Below are positions 49,125 through 61,817 of a stretch of 64,000 nucleotides of DNA, in pieces. Position 1 is the stretch's first letter. Each line of letters starts with the position of its first letter. The stretch comes from Scleromitrula shiraiana (lineage: Eukaryota > Ascomycota > Leotiomycetes > Helotiales > Sclerotiniaceae): the NCBI GenBank assembly GCA_028455995.1, contig JABELC010000008.1, positions 1,549,501-1,613,500 of the forward strand, given 5' to 3'. The notes under the pieces were generated by a model. The model ran no database searches. It was not told where the DNA came from and was given only the letters and a program-made list of their open reading frames with translations. Made by a program: the position numbers and the translations under genes.

Positions 49125-50275
49125 TTACTTTTGACTTCCACGACCGACAATGCGTGTCCAGGATCGGATAACTGAGACCAGCTCGAGTATCGGTTCTTTC
49201 TCAGCGAATATCTTGGGTATTACTAGGAGATAGAATACTAGTAATATACATGTAAGCTCAGGTAAGGCCCACATCAAAAGAGGAGAACCGGTATACGTCA
49301 CATCGCCGTAATATTCGACACGAAAGGTTACAACGACGCGGCCTGAAGCACATACTATGGCGAGCAATCCCATGGAGAAGACTAGAGAGATACCAATCTT
49401 GCGCGCTTTTTGTATTTGTAGATTCCAAATTATACGCTGAGGAAGAAGTAGAATAGCCAGGTTCATGATGACGTTAAATATGGCGGTGAATATACCATAA
49501 GATTCCAAGTTGGTACACTTTCCTTGAACCCATGGGTGCCAGACGCGCTCTAGTGGGATGCAAGTCAAAGCGGAGCTAATGATTCCTCCAATATAAAGTA
49601 GGGCATTGAGTAGAATCATCAGGTAGTTTACCCAATAAAAGGCAGCGTGAGTGAGATGAGGCGAGAATAAAGTGTACCCACTCAAGTAAAACCGCCGTCT
49701 GCCCGAAGAGTAGAGACGCACAGTAGGTTATGAGAAGTTCTAGTTGGAGGATCTGTACCGACCAAGTCAGCATGAAAGTAGCTTCAAAGTTGCGGCAGCC
49801 TATGGAACGAATCTTTGTTGTCTCGATCATGCTTCTAAAAGTAACATCCCACTGGTGAACAAGAAGTCCGTTTCTGAACAGAAACTCATAGTAGACCCAG
49901 GCCATGAATATGATAGATAGCTACAAGCACTGTCAGAAACGAAATAGAGTAAAAGTAATGGTCAACCAGCGAGCTACATATGTGAGTAAACCAAGAACTT
50001 GCACGGATATAATTAGCACAAAAGTCATAAACAATTACAGTATAGAAGTGCACACCATCTTGTGTTTCAATACTTTTGGTGACGAATATTCGAGAGTACG
50101 CGCGACCTAACATCGCCACTGTTGACAGAACTAAACATACAGTAGCAATTGCGATCGCCTCCCCATTCCTATTTGAAGAGGTTTTGAAGTTAGATACGAT
50201 ACTCTATGGCGGTACCATCGCTGAACCATCCAGAACCTGTTGCTGCATTTCTAGAGGAAGATTGGGGAAATCCAT
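49125..50275 (-). pseudogene. Rhodopsin-domain membrane protein, disrupted
   Basis: A relic of the same fungal rhodopsin-domain family as the gene at 7.5-8.8 kb. The start MDFPNLPLEMQQQVLDGSAM is followed by a TAG within the usual N-terminal VPP..SNF segment, then the first helix continues in frame (AIAIATVCLVLSTVAMLGRA). After a probable intron the blocks MAWVYYEFLFRNGLLVHQWD and ITYCASLLFGQTAVLLEWV are in one frame, but FSPHLTHAAFYW and the rest lie in another, with a shift near 49675 and no splice sites to explain it. From there the helices continue to the stop at 49125 (WHPWVQGKCTNLESYG; LLPQRIIWNLQIQKARKIGI). Two independent lesions make a pseudogene likely. Confidence 0.75.
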
Positions 50276-50930
50276 AATTATACTGGACATTATTACTTGT
50301 TCACTGAAGGCTTTGGTCTTGACTAAGTAATACCATGAAAAGGCTAAGGAGAGCGAGAAAAAAAGGATGAAAGTAGAGATGATAAATACGATGTGTCTAA
50401 CTCAGCAGGCGCAGTCCCGTTAAAATACGATATCGAAGAAAATTATACAAGATGCTCTGCCACTTATGAGAACAGTAGTCGTTCAATTTTTTGCTTGTCG
50501 CCACAGTCAATCCTTTCTATCTTTGCCCTTACGAAGTTATGAACACTATGGTGAGCCGTCAGCCTTGCTACGCATTACATGGCATTCACGAATCGGATTG
50601 TAAAGCCGTACACCCTCCGGCAACATGCATGATAACATGAGCTCTCAAACATGATAAGACTTATATATACTACTAGAAACTTCACAATTCTTTTAGAGAG
50701 AAACAAAATAGAAAATTTAGTTGTGGTGATCATGAGTAGAATTTCTTTATCTCCGAACCAGACAGCTTCCCTAACATGTATCATTGCCCCTCGTTCCCCT
50801 GAAAATCAGATCTTCCTAGAGAGATTTATTGCCTAGTCTCCCTATATATCCCCAATCCCATTGCAATATCTGCCGAGATCTCCTTAATTCTATTGAATAG
50901 CTGCCGAAGCACATCCCACAAATACGAAGC
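50276..50930. other. Intergenic region without recognised genes
   Basis: About 650 bp between the rhodopsin-domain pseudogene and the 2EXR gene. Short frames only. Confidence 0.55.
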
Positions 50931-52301
50931 TCAAATAATCTCATGGATCCAACATTCCGAATACGCAAGCTGCGAAAGCACTCGATCAATCTCATTTGCT
51001 CCGCGTTCAAATGCCTGTGCATTCTCTGCCTCGAACAGGTATTTCAATCTTCTTCCCAATCTCTCATGAACTTCATTATTCCTAACCCCAGTAAGACTAC
51101 AGCCATTCTGTCCACGCATCGTTAGTGAAAAGAAATAGTTGATGACATCATAAATTGGATAGAAGGAGTTGACGGAAAACAACACTCGAAGTGAACGATG
51201 ACTTGCAGGACGATATTGGACTAATGTTTTCCATCTAACATCTACCATTTTGGCTCCCTTCCATTTGTTCTTCATTTTACCAATGTAGAACTTTTTGGAG
51301 CCCTGTTTAGCTCTGAGAATTTCCAATCCCATGTCATACTTGAAATTGTAGTATGTTCTCTTTTCCCTCGAAGCCTGGTCCGTTTCAAAAAGGTATTGCC
51401 AACCGTTTACTAATGAACGTCTGAAAATGAAATCGCCTTCTCTGGTCTCTCTAATCATATGATTCTTGGTAAGAGCAGTAACGAGTGCGTCGGGTTTGTA
51501 TTGGGTCACCTCTTTGAAGAATGTAATAGATCTAAGTTTTGAGAATCCCGGCACAGGTCCCCAATCTCGACGTTGGTAACCAAAAAGAGCGCGTTTGTGT
51601 ACACCGTGTATAATTTGTAATAGTCCCAGTTCTCTGCCATAATCTTTAGGAGGCATTGCTTGGAGGCTGTTAATAAGGAGTCTAGGATTATCGAGATTGA
51701 TGCCAATGTGCTGAAGAGAATCAGGATTGCGTATCTGTAGAACGCGAGAGAGAGCGACGATACTTTTGTATGTGCATCCCTCCTTGGGATAAATCATGTC
51801 CAAATCAAAGTTGATATAGACTACATTCCCGGTGCCGTTGTGACTCAAAGAGATAGTATCCAAGTTGATTTTGTGATAGCTTTCCTTTCCTATTTCCATT
51901 GCGTCGCGACAAGTCATCATGAAAGCTGGAATACCAGGAGCTTCCTTGGATACTCTAATGACTTCATCATGTCCGGTAAGATTGCCTGGAGGGTAATCGC
52001 TTGCCCAATAGAATGTATGTCTGCCTTTGTAGACTTCGACAGGAATTATACGTGGAGGCTCAACCAAGTTGTAAACTTTACGGCGAAGTTCAAGTATAAG
52101 TTTCTCGATCTTAAATCTGCAACCATCTTCATACCTGTTGGAAGAAGAAAAATTAGTATCGGGTCAACTGATATTAAAAGATGATTGATAAATTCAGCCA
52201 ACTTACGTGCCATAGACCACAGGGCCACGATCATCACCGCCAGTAGAAACTGAGACTAATGCACTGTCATTCTGCGACAGTTGAGAAACGTCGATAATCA
52301 T
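50931..52301 (-). CDS. 2EXR-domain protein, function unknown
   Basis: Two exons (52301-52207, 52134-50931) give 432 residues. After a short Ser/Asp-rich N-terminus comes the 2EXR-type segment: FKIEKLILELRRKVYNLVEP (the F..LP.ElR..I.. pattern), PPRIIPVEVYK and the downstream APGIPAFMMTCRDAMEI, with NVVYINFDLDMIY as the next conserved strand. Family members are common in filamentous ascomycetes and resemble F-box-like proteins, but have no proven activity. The C-terminal 200 residues hold no other recognised domain. Genes of this type are often variable between strains. No signal peptide or membrane helix is seen. Confidence 0.85.
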
Positions 52302-53903
52302 GACTTCTAATCACTGAAGATTTAATAGATTCTCAAAAAGATAATAGAGAATCAGGGATCAAGTAAGATCGATGTAGGTTGATACCTTTGTGCTTAAACT
52401 TATCGAGAATTCTCAACCACAACTGGACAATCGAGCCTTTCCAAATATTTTGCACAAACAAAGACAGTTGAAGAGAGAAAAGTTCTTTACAATTAAGATG
52501 TAACTAAGATAATCAGAGAAGAGAACACTTGAAATGGCCCCTGAATCACGTGTCCGGCTATTATAGTTTTAGGGTATTTAGGAAAGTCGAGGAAATTTGG
52601 AAGTTGTCCAAAGTCAACAAGTCTATCAAGTAAATCCATAACAGAATGAATAAGCAACCCTTATTTATTCACTTGTAGTTTGATTGTTTCTGATTGAATT
52701 AGTATCAGAAACTTGGGAAACAACATGAAATACCATGATTAGCCCCGATTTCAAACTAATAAAAATTTGGATGGAACCATCTCCAGGTGTCTAACGCAAA
52801 CTATAACATTGAAACAGAAAATTCAAGAAAGAACAAACATTCAATTTTTTATTTGTAGATGCAACTGATATTTGAACGCTCTCTGAAGTTCATTATAATC
52901 CATAAAGAACCAACCTCATATCAAATGCTATTCAAAACAATTGCGCCGAACCACAACATTCTAACCCCCAAGAAAAGCATTATATATTCATTCTAGAAGG
53001 TTAATATATTATGGCTACCATAAGATCAATATGACATTCCGTCTTTGATCCTTTTTTATAAATAATTCTAACATGCCTACTTAACCACACTATCGGAAGA
53101 TACTTCTACTTCTATCTTTACCCTTTTCCACATCATAACAATCCCCGCTCTTGATTCCTATCAATGGAAGTAGAACCAGGATGGTAAATCCCAAATGAAT
53201 ATCGCTAGTAACTGTGAAATGAAAAGTATGCTTAGCATACCCGTCAACATTCGCCGTGCGTTCTAATCTGCTTCCCATAAAAGATATAATTCCGATGGAG
53301 ATGATTCCAAAGCCTCGAAAATAACAATTAAACCGCACTGATATCAACACGCTTAGTAATAAATCAAGGAATTTTATAGGAAACTATAATGTTCATCATG
53401 ACATAGTATCTGAACTTCCTCTTAGGAAATACAAATCCGAACACTTTGAATTCCAACTTATAATAAACATAGGTGAAGGAAAGGCAGAGACAACAAGAAG
53501 ATATAAGATATCGATAAGCAGGACGAAAGGAAACCAAAGACAACAAGGAAACATGCGACATGAGCAAGCGGGAGAGAAGAGAACATCATATTTGAGTCCA
53601 CTCTAACACAATAACTTAATCTATCTAAACAATTAATCCACATATACAAAACACCTTCTTAACATCGTTACCAAGACCATATATCTCGATACAAAAATCT
53701 ATTCTTTCTACCGTAACTGATCTACCAACCTTCTTTCTACTGATCTACCAATCTGTGATCTCAAGGATCACAGTAGCCAGCATAACGCATGATATAAAAA
53801 CAGCAGTAAAATGTACCCAACCCTCCAAATCCAAACGCCATCAATAATGCACTCAAACCCCATCCAACCCAAACTAACCTAAACTAACCAAATCATCATG
53901 TCC
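52302..53903. other. Intergenic stretch of 1.6 kb
   Basis: Contains the 2EXR gene promoter and the 3' flank of the DUF3684 gene. Open frames of 60-86 codons at 53090-53649 have no family features. No RNA gene seen. Confidence 0.5.
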
Positions 53904-56900
53904 TCAATCAAGTAAACTAGTCTCAGCCTCCACACTATCAATAGGTCCCGCAGGAACCACAGATTGTCTATTCGTCGCTTGCATATACCCATTTGCTTTC
54001 GTCATCATTTTCGGGAAATAGTTTGCTACTAGTTGTTCACTATTCGCACATTAGTCAGTCACATTCCTCCTATTCCCAAATTTTCTCCCGTCGAAAAAAA
54101 AAGAGAGAAAAGAAAAAAAAAGAGAAGATAAAACTCACGTATAATAACTATGTTCCGAATTATGCGGCCCCACCAGATTATGCGCCAACTCATGCGCCAA
54201 CACCACCCACCAATAAGCCGCCACCTCCGCCTTCTCGCTCCCACTACCCCCCTCAATCTTCCTCTGGTGCAATTGAGCGTAAAAGCGGAAATTGCAGAAG
54301 ATACTTCCTTTACTATTAAATGCAATTGTACTCCCCGTCTCGTCATAGAAAATATGTATTGCTTTTCTAGGCAAGGAATAAATATCCGCCGATTCGTGAA
54401 GAAGAGCTGCGAAAGCATTGAGAGCGGAGACATTTTGGCTAAGGAAGGAAGTTGGATCTGAGGAGAGGTTTTTGGAGATAAAGACGCGGGTGCCGTTGGA
54501 GGTGTCGGCTAGGAAGGTGATGTTGTGGCCGGATTGGGAGTCGCAGTATGTGCCCTGTTCCTTGACAGTTTGGGTGGCGGGTTGGGAGAAGAGGGTGGAG
54601 GAATCATGGGCTCGGGAGGATTTGATGGCGTTGATGAGGTTTTGCTGGATGGCGGCTGGGGAGGTGACTTTTTCTGTTTCAGGCTTGCCGGCGATAGCGT
54701 TGGGATCTGTTTCTTGATATGGAGGTGGAGGTGGATTGCTTTTCGATGAATCTTTGGATGTGGTTGGTGATCTGAGTGGGTCATCATTGCTACTGCTATT
54801 ATCAATACCTAGTCGACGAGTAATATCCGAGAAAAATCCACGACTCTTCTTTCTAACGGGAGGTGGAGAGTTTTCTGGAGAATCGGATCCAAATCCACCA
54901 GGCATAGCTTGGGAATCGCGACGGGTCTCTTCTCGAGCAGCTGCATTGACCATGGGAGTTTGTTGCTGTTGTTGCCTCCATTGATCCTCGTGCTCCCTGA
55001 CTTGTTGTTCCTCCGCTTCGAGTTGCTTCCTACGTTCCTCTTCTGCAATTCGTGCTTCGGCTGCCTTAGCTCTGAGAATTCTCTCTACGTTGTAACCCCG
55101 AGAACGGAGTTGAATCAAAGATAGAGTTAGGAATGTTTCGAACGTAAGATAAGACTGTTGTTGAGGGCGATCTAACAAATGCTTACACATTGCTTGACTG
55201 ATTTGGTAGTTATCATAATTTGATGTTACCAGAAGACTCAAGCCACGATGGCGCTCCTGAACACAAGCTGCAGATCGCTTCTCCGTATTTGATAGATTAT
55301 GCCCACGCAAAGATCTTCTGAGCTGAATGCCAGTGACGACATGTACAGATAGATTTTTTTCTAGCCATCGACTATCACATTTCACATTCTCTCGCGGCGA
55401 TTCGTGCAAAAATAATTTCGATCTTTCGAGAACATGTTTCTTCAACTTAGCCGCATCTCCCTGCATTTCGATCGCATTTCCAACACGAAGATCTTCTTGA
55501 ACTATATCGCTAAGATTAGATGATCCCAATGCAATATAAAAAGCTTCCAATCGGTCCTCTAAAGGTGCGCAGATCAAACTCTCTTTGAATAATTGATAGC
55601 TGTTATAGTCATCAACGACAGCAATTGCTCCAGGTAAAGCCAATTGCCATTGCTTAAGAGGTGCATCTTCAATTTCTTCCAAATCGGAATCTGTATCATC
55701 TAATAAACTACTAGATTTCGACTTCTCTTTGGATCCTCCGATATCCTTTGAGCCAAGCAGAAATTTGGAAGCCTTCATTTTCTTGAAAAGTACTTTATCC
55801 CTTTTGAGCAGAGGAAGTTCATCGGCTAAAGTTCTCAGAAGGCTCAAGTATTTTTCGGGACTTTGCATAATACCAAGAAGTCGTGCAGGCTCCTGACAAA
55901 TTAAGGCAGCTAGCTCCAATTTAGTAGGCTCATTTTTAGATCCGCATTTTAGAAGGAATGCATTAGCTTCATTTCCAAAATCGACAAAATCAAAGATATC
56001 GCTGTATGTTGGCGAGTTACCCAAGTAACATTGTCGAGGTGTGAGCCATCTCATTCCGGCTGGTTCTTGAATTTTCTCGTTCATCAAATTGTTAGTTGTC
56101 TTGGGACGGTCCGATACAGGCACAATAGATGCATCGGCAATCTTAGCACAGTTAGCAGCACCAAGTTCAGCAAGCCTTCCGGAAAAGTAGCCAAATAGTA
56201 ATATAGCATCTCGCCGAGATTTCGGTGGGCTGTTTATCAATCTATTGGTACATTCTGTAATCGGAGGATTCATGGCGACACCGAATTTCTATCTTATGGA
56301 TTAGCTTGCTTGCTTCGAAAACTGAGTTGTTGGACTTACATTGGCATGGATTTTAAGATCTTGTCTTAAGATATTGAATCCAAGGACGGCACTATTTTCA
56401 TTCGTGAAACATTCAACAGGTGAAACTCTTCGCTTTTCATTGCCTGCGATAGGTAGGAATGGTCTAGGGCTTGAGCCGACATCAAAATTAACATATCCAT
56501 TGATGTGATGATTTGCAATGAAGTAGTTCATAGACTTGTCTCGTACCGACAAGTTTTCTGACGCCATCATCTCGATAAGTTCGGGGACTGAAGGATAACT
56601 TCTAAGACCAAGCATCGTCAAAAATCGACCTTCATTACTGCCTGTTCTATAACTACCTGGAGGCCCAGGCCACTGAAGTATTGGTAGACAAAGATCTCGG
56701 AGAGCACTCTTTGGCTCAAAAAGTTCACAAACTTTATAGAGTCTAGCAGTGCCCTGCGTAGACTCCATACCTGCTGGGCCAGCTTCTGCAGGACATATCT
56801 GAGAATCTTTCAGTCTTCTTAGGTCTTCAGCTGGAATATCATCCTTGACAGACGCTAGGTACTTGATTAAATCCATATGGCGTTTGCTATTAGAAACTTC

Positions 56901-59375
56901 GCCATCTTTACCCAAAGAGCCCGGAGCCAACAGCCTGCTGAAAATGGTTTCCAAGTCCACAGTCTTTCGAACTCCAATAGCAGCCAGAAATTTCTCCTTT
57001 ACACCTGGACATCCAATGACAGTTGGAAGATCTTCGAAGAGCTTGACACTTTCAAAGAAAGCCTCACCTGGTTTCTTCATTCCACATTTAGTCGGAATGA
57101 CAGTCCAAGTCTGAAGAAGTGATGCCACTGTTGTTTTCGAAGTTGCACTTAGACCATCCCAAGCCTTAGAAGTAATTTGAAGAACTCGAGCTGCAAACTG
57201 CCAAGAAGTAGTTATATTTTGCGAGGGTCCATTGCGTTCCCTGGATTCTATGAGATATCGCAACCATGGCACAATTTCCAGGGGCTCCCATCCCAACGCT
57301 TGAAGCTCATTGGGCTGGCAACCACGTGTAAATTCGAACGGGATTGTGGTTGGAGGTATCGGAACATCAGCCGGTATCTTGTTGACACTAAGATAACTCG
57401 TGATAGAACCAAGAGCAAGTATGCCACCTTGACTATTATCTTCTCCCAGAGTAGCGACTGCAACTTCAAACAGGGAATTGACTCTAGCCCTGTCCATTTC
57501 GCCAATTATAGTTTTATGTCCTGCCCAGGTAATAAACTGCACAAGTTGCTCTTTGCTCAAAGCTTTGGCTTCTAATTCATCTCTAACATCATTGAAAGTG
57601 ATTTCGGTAATAAGCCCAAAATCGCTTAACTTTTGTACGAAATCTGATTTTACAAGTGCATCAGGAACCACAGGAATTCCTTGAACAAAGCCACTTAGAT
57701 CTTCAGTAGCCAGACGAACTTTGGTAGTCGGAAGAACACCTCTAGTGCTGTACACTTCAATTGATGCTTGTTTGTACGCGGTCCAAAATGCCTCTTCGAT
57801 GATCTGTGAGACTTGAGAACTTGGTGTTGAATCTCCAAATGAGAAAGTTTTCAAAGTATGTAGAGCTTCAGGCAAGAATTGTGCAATCTCCTGCTTTGTA
57901 ACTTTGTTTCCGTGACCATTAGATTGTGTGGCCCGTTTTATCTTGTCGGCAAGATCCGACATCTCATTCGCAAATGCCAATCTAGCCATAATGCCTGCAA
58001 CTCTGAGCATCTCAATGTTCCAAGTGCGAACATATCGTGCATTGAGATCGATCGACTCTCGCTCAACTGTGGGAATTACAGATGGGGCAGACAAATGCAT
58101 ACCGGCTCCGGTTGTTTGGTGGGTAGGGAAACCAATGAACACACGACCACCCGGTTTCTTGCCGGGCAGCACGGATGCAAATACGTCCACATTCTTTGCA
58201 ACTATATTGTCCTTAGAGGATGCCTCTGTTTCGTCGTAAGAAGAGGTTAAAATAGCTAACTTAGTGGTTTTGGGGGGTGGCTTTTTAGTTGCTCGCTCTA
58301 ACTCTGCTGCAAAATTTGGTTGAATGAAGGTTTTAACCACGGCTGTAGTTACACGTAGGAATACATTTGTGGTAGTTAATGCTGTCAAATCTTCTAGCAA
58401 AACCTCTTGCATTGCTTTTTCTTCTTGCTGGGCCTTAGCTTTCAACTGTGCCTGGCTGTTGTTGTTTGAAGTAAGCCTTGAAAAGAATGATCGTAATGAG
58501 GATACATCAGCTGAGCTATTGCTATAACTATTCTCATATGATGTCTTTGATGTAGAAAATTTGGTAGGCTTCCAACCAACTACACTCATGAATGTGGCAT
58601 CCATTTGAACACTTTCTCGCTCGAGGCTTTTAACTTGCATAAACTTTTCCTTCGTTCTCGTCTCAACATCTCTAGCAATTGGAACCTCGAAACTCGGTGC
58701 CGCCTTTTTCTGCAACGATATAATTTTGTAATCATCCACATATAATTCGAGATTCTGCAAAGCCACAAACGTCAAACTTGTAGCAAGGAATTGGGCTATT
58801 GAAAGAAGGTTGGGCATCGGCGTCGTATTATTTCGATAATCAAGAACGAAACTGGTATTGGGATTGGCTTGGTCTGCCGGCAGCAATATCTTCTTGGTAA
58901 ATAACGAATTTCCTTTCCAATAAAATGCCATAGCCTGGTCTCCTGAGCTGACAAAAGGATCCTCGCAATCTGCAAAGACACTGTAAAATCCTACACCAAA
59001 AGCTCCAATCTTTGTTTCATCCGGATTTCCCTCCGCGATTCTCTTCAGCCTCGACCAGTCGTTGACTCCAAATGCCTGTCCATTGTTGGTCACCAGCAAC
59101 CTCTTGAGTGTATGGTTCAGCAGAACGTGTTTCAGAATCTCTGATTGATTTGTGGTATTCGATAAAGGGACTTGTGCCGATGGCAATGTCTCGAATCTGA
59201 TCGTAACGGTCGTCGCTTGCGCATCGGCAGCATTTTGTATTAATTCTCGTAGTGTCGTCCATTCTCCTGAATATCTAGCCAGAACCTTATCTATCAAGGC
59301 TCTTGTATTCACCGTAACAGCCTCCTCGTCATCGCCATCTTTCAGCGCATGTGCTCGAAGTTTTGTGAAATCCAT
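53904..59375 (-). CDS. DUF3684 protein: sacsin-like Hsp90-type ATPase with C-terminal HExxH segment
   Basis: Three exons (59375-56340, 56288-54139, 54039-53904) give 1,773 residues. The N-terminus has a GHKL/Hsp90-like ATP site: LRELIQNAADAQATTVTIRF (N-box) and IGAFGVGFYSVFADCEDP (G-box), as in sacsin. A long central region (DUF3684) follows without other named domains. From about residue 1,400 there is a coiled, Gln/Glu/Arg-rich stretch and a Pro/Ser-rich linker (RRLGIDNSSSNDD; PPPPPYQETDP). Near the end lies VVLAHELAHNLVGPHNSEH, an HExxH motif with two more His, like a zinc peptidase. The last intron has a long pyrimidine tract before its acceptor. The biological role is unknown; chaperone-like action is inferred from the ATPase. 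Confidence 0.93.
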
Positions 59376-60121
59376 GCTGGCGGTTTATGTTTAAAGAACG
59401 TCTATTTTGTCGCAAAATATAGAAATCAAATCGGGTATATCCAGGAAACCATGCATTAGCGCTATAATACAACTCTTTATATAATATTTGGGTATCTTGC
59501 AAGTATTATAAGTCGAGGATGTATGGAGGGAGGCGGTGTTCTTTTGAGTTCGGGGAAGGCTGAGACACGACTGAACTCAAACATTTCGAACCCGCTTAAT
59601 AGAATAGTCTAGGAGCACTAGAACAATTCTATAGAAAGAGAAATGACTGAAATTCTTCTGAACCTGCAGAAATTGAATTTAAAATGAAGTTATTGCGGCT
59701 GTTATTTATGAATAATAGGAAAATAATATGTTGATATTGTCTAGAGAGCCCTTATCTAAATTTCCAAGGCTGCATAACAATCGGAGTTAACCGGTTATAG
59801 CCGAAGACATCATGACTGACTATGTATGAATACTGAATATGTTCTAGGGATTTTAGTATTCAGACTACTACCATTACCATTCAGAATTAATTCAGAACTA
59901 AACAAGTAGTATTAGTATATCAGGTGAGAACATAGTATCACACATGATGGTTTTAGCATACAGAAGTGTAACAAAGTGTTGTTGTTAATCGATGATTCAT
60001 AATTATATATTTGATAGCAAGTATACTTCGAGGGTAAATGCCAAATGCTAAATTGGGTATGATATTGGTACAGTGAAATATTAATAAAGTATCATGTGAA
60101 CAATTTAATGGCATGCAGTTA
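59376..60121. other. Intergenic region without recognised genes
   Basis: About 0.75 kb: promoter of the DUF3684 gene lies immediately upstream of 59375, and the rest is the 3' flank of the MMTAG2-type gene (which is on the same strand). No other gene seen. Confidence 0.55.
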
Positions 60122-61061
60122 CTATCGTGTCTCCGGTGCTCTTGGTTCTCGATCACGTTCTGGTGAACGGCTTCTTCTAGTCCCTCGATTATATCTTCTC
60201 GAATCCTCATTATCCCTTCTATCTCGATATCTCCTATCTGGACTCCGACTTCGGTATCTACGATGTCGAGCATCTGGGCTTCGACTTCTTTCTCTCCTTC
60301 GGGGACTGTCATCACGTCTGTATCTATGACGTTCCCTCTCTCTACTCCTTGATCGGTGTCGATGTTTTCTCTGTCTTCGTTCCCTGTCCCTACTTCGACT
60401 TCGACTTCGACTCCTATGTCTTCTTCTATCTCGTTCTCTCTCACGGCCTCCTCTGTCTTCTTTTGTTCTATCCGGTCTTTCGATATCTCGACCTTTTCTC
60501 ATTAATCCACCTTTCTGTTCCTCATTATTGGTTTCCAATGTGTCACCACCCTCTGTCCTTCCAACAAAATCACCAAATCCCGTCCCCTTTCCCATTTCTT
60601 GAATATTCTCATCCCCCTCTTCGGTTTCTTTCATGAGCCTCTTTAATTCCCCTACCTCCACATTATTCGCCCCTGTAGCATTTCCTCGTTGGGCAACTGG
60701 TAATCCTAAGGCTTTAGCTAAAGCTTCCTCCTCAGCCTCTTTTATTCTTTTAATTTCTTCCTTGCGTTCGCGCGCATGTTTTTCCTCCGCAGTTTCGTTG
60801 CCTTCAGTAGCTGTATTACCTTTCGCATACCAATTCAAATCCTTTCCTTTTTGCCAGCGACCAACTGGGGCCATAAGAGAGTGGCCAAGATAATTTTCGC
60901 GATGCTACGAATGGGTCAGCGATTACAGTCCAACAAAAAAGTGAGGTCATTGTATAATGGAATGGGAACCTAAAACTTACTTGAGAAGTTTGGACTTCAT
61001 CCCAGCTGAAATTGACACCTCCACGAGAACCAGATTTGCGTATGGAAGATAACAAATCCAT
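60122..61061 (-). CDS. MMTAG2-family RS-rich protein
   Basis: Two exons (61061-60981, 60904-60122) give 287 residues. The N-terminus is the highly conserved MMtag domain: DLLSSIRKSGSRGGVNFSWD, EVQTSQHRENYLGHSLMAPV and GRWQKGKDLNWYAK, spanning the intron. The middle has a charged helix (ERKEEIKRIKEAEEEALAKA and LGLP). The C-terminal half is an Arg/Ser/Asp/Glu-rich RS-like tail. Animal MMTAG2 is a nuclear phosphoprotein found with RNA-processing factors; function in fungi is unproven. The domain and length are complete. No other family fits. Confidence 0.9.
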
Positions 61062-61817
61062 CTTTTATTTCGACACCGATTTGAGTAATAAGTATTCTTG
61101 TAATTCAAATGTTGTCGGTATGATTCAATTCGGTTGAAAACGATATGTTATGTTTACTGTATGAGGCGCATTAATAAGGTCTGGTGGTTTGGTGGCTGTT
61201 TGTTCTATGATAGCCTGGGATGGATGACTTCAGAATTACCTCTTAGAATTATAATAATTGATTACCCGAGTAATGACTGCGCTCAGCAATTGTCTATATT
61301 TTTTTTTTACTGATTAGATACCCGAAGAGTGCCCTGCAAACAGCCATCAGAGAACATTTTTTCTAGCCCCCTTTGCACTGCCACATACTATATAGTTCTA
61401 ACTGTTCTGACTTCCATTAACATCTACTTCAATGTAGGTAATACAGTATTCTCTTTGATTTTGACAATCATATATGACTATTATCTAATAAAACAAAATG
61501 CTATTCACTAAAATACGAAAGTTCTGACTCTTAGAAATGGTCTTTATACAAATCCATTCACTTCTTTTCTTCATACTAAATAAGTGGCGGGACTATCTCT
61601 GGATCTGGTCTACTTAAGAACAAGCAATCTTCGTAGATGGAGCAAAAATTCCTTCAATAACTCCTCCTTTACTACAATACCTTCTCTCATTCAGAAATCT
61701 CAAGAACATTCCCTATTTAGAAAGTTCATTCATTCAAGGGTATCTTCTATTCAAAAGTATCTTCTATTCAGGAATCCATTCCATACAATACCTTCGTTCC
61801 TCAGAAACAATCTAAAT
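61062..61817. other. Divergent intergenic region; right part is an ATG-less open frame
   Basis: Between the MMTAG2-type gene and the nucleoside-hydrolase-like gene. From 61584 to 61817 the frame of the downstream gene stays open without an ATG (see findings). A 14 bp direct repeat GTATCTTCTATTCA lies at 61740-61753 and 61757-61770. Confidence 0.6.
61740..61770 (+). repeat. 14 bp direct repeat ahead of the nucleoside-hydrolase-like start
   Basis: Two perfect copies of GTATCTTCTATTCA, 3 bp apart, 48-78 bp upstream of the ATG. Confidence 0.85.

Noticed and set aside
53090..53350. 86-codon hydrophobic minus frame
   Set aside because: No conservation signal visible and lies in an AT-rich intergenic stretch.
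59953..60444. 163-codon minus frame overlapping the MMTAG2-type gene
   Set aside because: It is an off-frame reading of the RS-rich tail.
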